Of a DNA stretch of 64,000 bases, positions 56,843-64,000 are shown piece by piece. The stretch's first letter is position 1. Each line of letters opens with the position of its first letter. This stretch comes from Telmatactis stephensoni. Lineage: Eukaryota > Cnidaria > Anthozoa > Actiniaria > Isophelliidae. Under the pieces are notes generated by a model. It worked only from the letters and a program-made list of their open reading frames with translations, did not search any database and was not told the DNA's origin. The position numbers and the translations under genes were made by a program. The stretch is from assembly GCA_029948255.1 (NCBI GenBank), contig JALIZF010001828.1, forward strand, positions 768,001-832,000. The letters are read 5' to 3'.

Positions 56843-59659
56843 ATGATGTCTCTATCACAAGGTATATCTGCTGGTCCTCAACGTGATGGCACCCAAGGAA
56901 TTGCAAAAGTACACTTCAAGAGTGGCAATAGTGATGTGAAAACTCTTCCAGCTTGTGCTGTTTGGTTACCTAAAGGGGATGACACTTATATCAACATGCT
57001 CAATTTGCACACCTCAAATGAGAGGTCAATGTATTATGTGATTGGACCTTGGTTTGAAGAAGTGAGGCCAAGGGAATCATATGACAAAGTTGAAATACAA
57101 TTTCATCGCTTTCGCAAACCTCAAAAACCAAAACAATTTTCCATTTCAGGAACAGAATTATTTCAGAAGTTTGAAAATTCAAACTCCTTTGTTATTGCTC
57201 TCAACCAAAGAAATTTTGAAAAATCAAGATTTATGAAAAAGTGGAGTTCCAAGGTTGTGCTTTGTAAAACTCCTCCTGATATCTGTGAAATTTATAAATA
57301 TAGTAACTTTTGGGGCTTCAAGGACGATGATCAACAATTTAAATATACTGATGCTGGATTTAAAATCGAGAGCAGTACTGCTTCATTTTTTACCATAGGA
57401 GAAGATGTGTACAGCACACTGATGGACAGTGGTTTGATTTTCATTTCTGAACACAAAGCTGATCACTACAAAGTTGTTGGCAGTTACAGGAAAGGAGATA
57501 GTCAAATACAGATTTCCTGTCTACATTCTATAACTACTGGTATGTATATAGAATTGCAACATATTGAAAATAAAAATAAAATATTTTTATTGACACTGAA
57601 GGGGCCATTTCAGTGACATTCCCTAAATTATGCACTCACTATAACACTATACTATCTGAATATTCTTGACATACAGCACTCAACCCACATGTTCGTGGAT
57701 TTTTGCTGAGGGAGGAAAAACAGAGAACCTGTAGAAAAGACATCAGTGAAACTTGGTCAGGTTTGGCTTGAGCCAGCTAGGAATTAAAATTGGGCCTCCA
57801 AGCCTGTTTACCACTTCACTGATGCATAGAAATTTAAAAAGTCAGGATGTTAAAGAGTGAGAATTATTTGTTTGATTTGTAGATAAATTAACAGTAAATG
57901 TTGGAAATAGCCCACTACAACAGCAACGTGAGGCTGTTGGACAATACTCTGAGAGTCCCATCTCTTCACCTGTAAATAATGCAGGAATGGGAGCTGATGG
58001 AGAAGCACCATTGGCTCAGGTAGAAGATGATGATGATCCTGAAATATCACCACAACCACCACCACAGGGCGTGTCTAGTAGTCATGGTGATCATCTTGAT
58101 AACAGTCCAGCACGCCAACCACCAACGGCAATACCTTCTAGTGGTACAACTGTTGATACTGTAGATAACCATGTATCACAAGACCAAGCACAAGTTAATC
58201 AACAACAATCACAATCCAATGGGGTGCATCCAGGCAGTGGGCCTGGGCTGTCAGAGAACAACCCAACAGAACAGCAGTCACAAAGGGTGGTTCAACCTAT
58301 GTCACAATCACAACTACAACCACATGGAGTTAATCCAGGTGCTGAGCAGAACACTCCTGCACAACACACCCAGTCAAGGAGAACTCGTGCTGCTGCTCAG
58401 ACAGAAAGCCAACCACTTCAAGAGCAACCACAGGGGATGTCTCATACCCGTTTGGAACAGATGGCATACAGTGATCAGCATGATTCCAGTCAGGCACCAG
58501 AGCTAGCGCCATCATTGAGGACTGCCATTCAACACGAACAAAGAATATTTCAAGGTACCATACAACAAAGTAATATAACCAGGAATATGTTCACACCATC
58601 ATTGTTATTAAGATAGTTTGGGTAATATAATGTTTTTAAGTACATCAGATCTAAAATGCTACAACCTTGGACATTAAAATGGTCGAGACAGTGCCGATAT
58701 GGTTTTTGCAGAGATTGCATGATCATGATCTCAACTCGTTCTCTTCGCCACACAGATAAAAAAGTATTGCCCCCTTCCCCATTCTCAGTGTGTCGTTTCA
58801 GAGGTTTGCCTATACAACAGGCCTTAAGTTGACAACTGACATTTAGGTGAGGGAGGGGGGGGGGGGGGATAGGGGAGTGAGGGGGATTGCTTTCCAATTC
58901 ACGCGACCTGAAGTTTGTGAACAAAATGTTGAATTGCATATGTCTCAAGGGTTTTATCCGCCAAGATTGTACTGCTATTTTTTAAATTTATAAAACAAGA
59001 CCCATAGAGGGGGTTGAAAATTTGTGTTTAAAACCTAGCATTTTAGATCTGATTTACGTTAAAACTTTTACAGATCGCCCGAACACCATGAAAATGGTCA
59101 GGCTTAATTAAGCGACTTTTCTGACCATTTTTTTAAGTTTTCTCAAGTGGTTTTAGATGGCATATCAACCGACCCTTAACAAAAAAAAACTGAATGTATG
59201 TACGAAAAGTCATTTTTGAAAGATGTCTTAATTTGTTGTCATTTTTGAATTTTTCATTTTTTTAGCATTTCAGCATTTTCATTTTTTTTTTCATTTTTTC
59301 ATTTCATTTTTTCATCAGTCATTTTATAATTTGTTGTCATTTTTGAAAGTTGTCTTAATTTGTCGTTCCATTAGGTAAACCTCTGTTAGGTAAACCTCCG
59401 TACACCAAACAACAGTTCAACGATTTCCTTAATCAGCTGTCTCAGCGAATCAGTACAGACTGGAAGACAGTTGGGTTAAATCTTGGACTTGAAAATTGGA
59501 TATTAAGAAACATTGATAACGACAACAAAAATACCGTAGAAAAGGCATATCAGATGCTTGAGAAGTGGAGAGAGAAAAAAGGTAGAGATGCAACACTTGT
59601 GGTGCTTGCTGGTGATTTGAAGAAGTCTGGTAGAACAGATTTAGCTGAATCTACACAAA
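56843..59659 (+). CDS. Death-domain protein with novel N-terminal region, at least three exons (3' end not found)
   Basis: Exons 56843-57539 (donor GTATGT), 57883-58554 (donor GTACCA) and 59375-59659 (donor GTAAGA); phases match at both joins, about 551 residues so far. Exon 1 encodes a folded-looking but unrecognised domain of about 230 residues (aromatic-rich, for example [33 protein letters not shown]). Exon 2 is a Gln/Pro/Ser-rich disordered linker. Exon 3 begins with a Lys-Pro segment and then a death domain ([20 protein letters not shown], then [12 protein letters not shown] and [12 protein letters not shown]), with the standard W in DWK and W in KWRE. No signal peptide or membrane helix, so it is cytosolic. 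A short last exon after 59660 is expected. It lies 6.3 kb downstream of the death-domain TNF receptor on the same strand and could be an adaptor in that pathway (inference). Confidence 0.75.
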
Positions 59660-59706
59660 GTAAGATGGTTAGCCGTGTATTATATAAAAGTTGTTGATAA
59701 CGGATG

Positions 59707-59838
59707 TAGATGGATGGATGGATGGATGGATGGATGGATGGATGGATGGGTGGGTGGATGGGTGGATGGGTGGATGGTTGGGTGGGTGGATGGTTGGGTG
59801 GGTGGGTTTTTGGATGGATGGATGGGTGGGTGGATGGA
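59707..59838. repeat. (GATG)n / (GGTGGATG)n tandem repeat
   Basis: Begins just after the donor of the death-domain exon. GGATGGATG units give way to GGGTGGATG variants. The open frames on both strands (Met-Asp-Gly-Trp and Pro-Thr-His-Pro repeats) are artefacts of the repeat. Confidence 0.95.
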
Positions 59839-60145
59839 TCGAATATCGTTGCAAACTGTGCGAAAAATGCCGGCTAAACCCTCGGAACAAATTTAGGTCA
59901 AAGACGTCACATCTTGATAAATATTTATGACATTTTTTCCCGACTATCTGTTACGACTTTTTGATATTGTCTTATTCTCTCTGACTAGATTTTAAGACGA
60001 CTGGTGTCATACGTTTTCGGAATTGACAAGGCCGATGAAACACTTTCAAACTCCTAAGAACTGTTTTACATCATATTAGTTGATGACAGCAGTTATAAGG
60101 TTTGTAGCAAAATGAGATTGAACGAGAACTAATGGTTGATTTTTA

Positions 60146-60378
60146 GGGACTTGTCAGAAATTAGCAGGGGGAGGGGGGTGGAGATTTTAAATTGAGTGAT
60201 GGAAATGATGTGACCCTCTCTAACGATGGGAATCAATGACATTTTCTAATTCTGGGATTTGGCCTAAAATAGCAAAATATTCCCTTTTTCACTGCCCATT
60301 TTGTCACAGGCTCAAAAATTTATGACCCTCCTCCATTTTCCACCCCTGCCCTCCCCCTGCTAATTTCTGACAAGTCCC
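60146..60378. mobile_element. G-tract MITE, TIR GGGACTTGTCAGAAATTAGC
   Basis: GGGACTTGTCAGAAATTAGC, then AGGGGGAGG, is mirrored at the right by CCTCCCCCT, then GCTAATTTCTGACAAGTCCC. Nearly perfect for about 35 bases. No clear target duplication. Confidence 0.85.
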
Positions 60379-60917
60379 GTACCCGCAGTGAATGTAATTA
60401 AAACTAAACAAGATACTCAACAATCAGCAAAGCTGCAGGTTGATGTTTTTTAATCGAAATGAATATCTTAGAAGCAAAGATCCATGCATTTAAGAACCAG
60501 TAAAACGGGTATTGTCTGTTATTGAGGTTTTTCAAGAATTAATATTTTCAACCCGTAAGACTGGGTAGATGGGAGATAGGTACTTTATTTATACATTGCA
60601 GCTAAAATAGGCTGAATTGCGTATATATTACAATGCAAATCTATAAAAATATGGTAATCGTAAGTGAAATTAAGAAAACTATAAATCTATATTAGAAATA
60701 TTACAAAGTTCCACTTATGTTAATACTAGATTGTATAATAAAATTATACGCAAGTGACCTATCTGTATCAAGTGGCTACGTAGGTCCGCAGTAACACATG
60801 CCGTCTTAAGTTTAATTTATCGCGATAAAAGTTGAACTTATCTGGGCTAATATATAATATTACTAACACAGTTGAACCTCCAGTAAGAGGATATCTTGAA
60901 GACTAGGAATTGATGTC

Positions 60918-61105
60918 AACTTATTAGAGGTGTCCGCTTATTAGAGGTGTCCGTATATTAGAGGTGTCCACTTACTAGAGGTATCCACTTACTAGAGGTG
61001 TCCACTTACTAGAGGTGTCCACTGCGCTTATTAGAGGTGTCCGCTCGTTAGAGGTGTCCGCTTATTTGAGGTGTCCACTACTTACTAGAGGTGTCCGCTT
61101 ATGGG
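60918..61105. repeat. Tandem repeat, 17-18 base unit CTTATTAGAGGTGTCCG
   Basis: About ten copies with variants CTTACTAGAGGTGTCCA and CTTATTTGAGGTGTCCA. Similar words TTATGGGAGG and TTATGTCAGGTGT continue to 61165. No coding evidence. Confidence 0.9.
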
Positions 61106-61170
61106 AGGTTCGTTCAAAATGTAGAGTTTGCCAGTAGAAGAGTTGTCCACTTATGTCAGGTGTTCGTAGC

Positions 61171-61360
61171 CTGCGTTGCCGGCTCTCAAGGGGAGAGGGG
61201 AGGGGAGGGGAGGGGAAGGAGGGGAAAGGGGAGGGGAGGATGACTGGGAGAAGAGGAGGGAAAGAAAGCCCTCTTTCCCTCCTCTCCTCCCCAGTTCTCC
61301 TCCCCTCTCCCCACCATCCCCCATCCCCTCTCTTTCCCTTGAGAGCCTGCAGCAACGCAG
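61171..61360. repeat. Inverted repeat with purine/pyrimidine arms (GGGGAGG / CCTCCCC)
   Basis: The outer ends CTGCGTTGCCGGCTCTCAAG and the inverted CTTGAGAGCCTGCAGCAACG bracket an almost all-purine left arm and all-pyrimidine right arm. MITE-like, in the same style as other G-tract elements in this window, and capable of forming hairpin or triplex structure. Confidence 0.8.
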
Positions 61361-61984
61361 TTAGTGGATGTTCGATTATTTAATAGGTATGCTTTACATA
61401 TTTTCAGTGTAGGTATGTATCCCAAGTGGATACGTGGATGCGCAGTAAATTTGACCACTACACCCCTAAATCAGTAATCCACCTCACTTTCTATACTAAT
61501 TGTGGCATCTTTGAAAGAATTAGGAATGTTGATGTATTGATTGATTAACGTGGGACAGGTATTTACTATTTTTTGGAGGTGTGGTCAACTTAATGCACAT
61601 CCACTACATTAGGGGTTTACTAAAGGTGTTCTACAGGTAAGCCTCATACCTGCAAAGAATATTATTGTAGTCAAACCAGTTATTAGCAGTAAAACTGCAT
61701 GGTCACGTTTAATGAAAATAATGTTACTAGAACAAGGTCGTTTTGTAGAATATTTTGGACCAGAGAAACTGGTTGATTTTTATTTCAATAAATATCATTT
61801 AAGAGAAGTAAAATGCGATTCAGTTAGGAACCAGTAAAACTGGCAATGAAATGTTATTATGGTAATTACGATCGAGCCAGGAACCAGAAAAACTAAGAAA
61901 CCATGAAACTCAGAGAGCGAAACTCGCGGATTGATTTAAAGGTAAAGGTAAAGGCCTTTGTTTAACGTCGGTAGTTCCTTTAGC

Positions 61985-62450
61985 CAGAGGCTAGTCTTCG
62001 AGGAGGCCGGCGGTATAAAATTATGTCTGCTCGATGTGCTTGGCGCTTGAGGGTATTTTTAGTAACAGGAAGTTGACGCCATTGACGACTTTCAAAAATG
62101 GCGGCCTAGTACATGAGAACGAGGCCACAAAGGCCTTGTTATCAGAAAATAAGCGTGGCGACACCTCTATTGCTATCAAAGATGATGTGTTCCTCTTCCT
62201 TTTGAAATAACTATTTCCTGTGCATTTTAAAGGATAGACTTAGACTCATTTGATGCCATGACAGTTTAGAGGCCTTTCTGGCCTCGTTCTCGTGAACAAT
62301 GAGCCGCCATTTTTGAAAGTCGTCTATATCACGAGCGCAAGGCAATCAAATTTCATTGTTTGCGCACGCGTCGGTATCAACTTTTGTAACTAAAAATAGC
62401 TTCGAGCACCACGAACATCGCGCAGACATCTCCATTTATAGTATTATGGT
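61985..62450. mobile_element. Foldback/MITE with arms over 150 bases
   Basis: The inner arms GACGACTTTCAAAAATGGCG (62077) and CGCCATTTTTGAAAGTCGTC (62307) are exact inverses. They continue inward with GAACGAGGCCACAAAGGCC / GGCCTTTCTGGCCTCGTTC, and outward with looser matches (ATGTCTGCTCGATGT, TATTTTTAGTAAC) to both ends. Confidence 0.8.
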
Positions 62451-62459
62451 GTCTTGGTA

Positions 62460-64000
62460 AGACTGGTTATTTTCTATGTAATGAACAACGTGATATCCTT
62501 TTAAATTTAGAATGTTTTAGCCAGTAGGACTGGTTGTATTTTACGCAAAGATTAATTTTGTAAACATTATGAATAAAAATGAAACAAAATCCTACTGGTT
62601 AATAAACCAGTTTAACAAGAACTGGGTTAGTATTCCATGTAAGCCCCCAACACTAACCCTGAACCTTGCTCTAACCAAACATTGTTCAGGACTGACATTT
62701 CAGTCTTGGGGTCTTTCATGGGGCACTGTCTATCAAGAACTCACTGAGCCTTACCACGGTGTTTTATAACGAAACCATGGCCACTAGTCTTCTTGATTTA
62801 TCCATTTGTGTAGATTGTATAATTTTTAGATTGGATATTTTATCTTTTATTTGGTAGGGGTTAAGTCGCAATTGGGAGGAGAGTCCTGTTCCTTTCCCCT
62901 GTCACATGCACCCCTCTTTAGTTTTGATTGTTTTGTTATGTACTCTTGTTCATCACTGTAATCTTAATTTTCTAGTACTGTATTGTAAATTTGTGACGAA
63001 GCCATTAAACTAAACTAAACTAGACGAATTGTTCATCAAAGTATAATGTTTCCACGGAAATCCAGAGGTATTCTTCTGTCGCTCGTTTTCTGAGAGAAAA
63101 CGAGTGACCAACAGAATAATACATACCGTATTTACTCGTTTAAGCGCCGCGGCGCTTATTACACCTTTAAGGACGTACCCGTATGAAATCCGGGCAGACT
63201 AGTCTACACCGTACCTCACCGATTTTTATGACACTTTGCTCAGTTGTGCATCTCGACTGTGCAGCTATCAAGGTAAAGTAGTTTCACTTAAATCCAAATA
63301 TCCTTGGAGTAACGGCGCTTTTAAATTTTAACCGTAAATTGGCTAAAATCAGCGTAAAATATGATACATTTTGAGATGCTTCAAATACTGATATATTCTT
63401 TTCTTAGAAACTTGGTACTTTATTCTCAAGTACTTCTACCCTTCCTCAATCACTTCGAAGTAGAAAAAATTGTTTTTATGAATATTTCTTTTCATGGCTA
63501 TTTTTTTATTTACCCCTATTTCGTCCATTTTTGAAATTACCAAAAATACGGCGTTTTCAAAGATATTTCACAAAAATGCGGCGTTTTTGTGTTCATGTTT
63601 GAAACGAATTTCGTATTGTGGGACAATAGATTGATGTACCTGGCGAAAAAAAAATGTGTAAAGTTTTTATTTTCTTGGAGTAAATCGCGCTGATTCAGAT
63701 GCAGTTCTTCGTTTTTCGATTCTCCTCATGACGTCATATGACGTGCAAATAGAAGTTTAAACTGTTCTGGAAGTAGTTATCTTGAAGAAAACCGAAGGGA
63801 GAAACCTCAATAAAGACATCTAAAGGAATTTCTTTAGATTTTGAGCAACATTTTGTTTTAAAGGTAAAGCATTATTTATAATCAGCTGGTTTTATATGCA
63901 AATTAGGCATGACCCGCTAACCTCGGGAAGCCATTCCAGTGCAAAAAAATAGTTCATTAGTGTATTATAATTTTGCTTTTAGAATAAATAAGATTCAGTA
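62460..64000. other. No gene recognised at the right edge
   Basis: Short frames only. 62998-63025 has ATTAAACTAAACTAAACTAG, a possible repeat-type 3' tail of a retroelement. The rest to 64000 is AT-rich without motifs. Confidence 0.4.
63069..63162. repeat. 50-base palindrome plus MITE fragment
   Basis: 63069-63118 is a hairpin (CTCGTTTTCTGAGAGAAAACGAG at its core, 23 bases, with arms reaching TATTCTGT...ACAGAATA). It is immediately followed by TACCGTATTTACTCG...CGGCGCTTATTA, a fragment of the MITE family complete at 53556-54220. Confidence 0.8.

Noticed and set aside
59669..59930. Open frames rich in Met-Asp-Gly-Trp or His-Pro through the GATG repeat
   Set aside because: Simple repeat translation; no start context, splice signals or homology.
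61062..61458. Gly/Arg/Ser/Pro-rich frames on both strands
   Set aside because: They result from the purine/pyrimidine inverted repeat.
62569..62769. 66-residue frame near the right edge
   Set aside because: No recognisable domain and it lies among repeats; not enough to call a gene.

Overview
This window is animal nuclear DNA, most probably from a cnidarian (an anthozoan is my guess). The genes are AT-rich, intron-containing and sparse. They include animal-specific families: a TNF-receptor with a death domain, a second death-domain protein, a BK-channel beta-like subunit and an F-box/LRR protein. The spaces between them are crowded with DNA transposons, MITEs and foldback repeats. The cnidarian assignment is an inference from gene content and repeat style. 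No rRNA, tRNA, CRISPR or bacterial operon was seen.

Layout. 0-1.4 kb: 3' part of a minus-strand gene cut by the window edge (DUF3987-like). 1.7-4.8 kb: a broken zinc-finger/PolB-type Maverick-like gene with an N-terminal array of duplicated exons, followed by two small single-exon genes (5.2 and 6.1-6.5 kb) and a GGATCC minisatellite. 8.4-14.8 kb: a decayed LINE split by a ~4.5 kb hAT element. The hAT carries an intact 757-residue transposase and, inside the same terminal repeats, a complete three-exon F-box/LRR gene. 16.2-18.3 kb: a kinase gene and a small zinc-finger gene, head to head, next to a TCGAAC-rich MITE. 20.6-21.7 kb: a satellite array. 21.7-32.3 kb: a 15-exon gene whose reading frame closes across every splice junction. 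Its middle part resembles the RAG1/Transib recombinase core and its C-terminus is an Ulp1/C48 (SUMO-type) cysteine peptidase. 34.2-36.2 kb: BK beta-like subunit. 38.5-50.6 kb: TNF receptor with signal peptide, cysteine-rich domains, membrane helix and C-terminal death domain; its introns hold a piggyBac-type element with TTAA duplications, long hairpins and a segmental duplication. 56.8-59.7 kb: a second death-domain protein on the same strand. 59.7-64 kb: MITEs and tandem repeats with no convincing gene.

The most notable observation is the RAG1/Transib-like core joined to an Ulp1-type peptidase in an apparently intact gene. Next are the F-box/LRR gene inside a hAT transposon, and the TNFR/death-domain pair. 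All homology calls come from reading motifs by eye; no database search was run.
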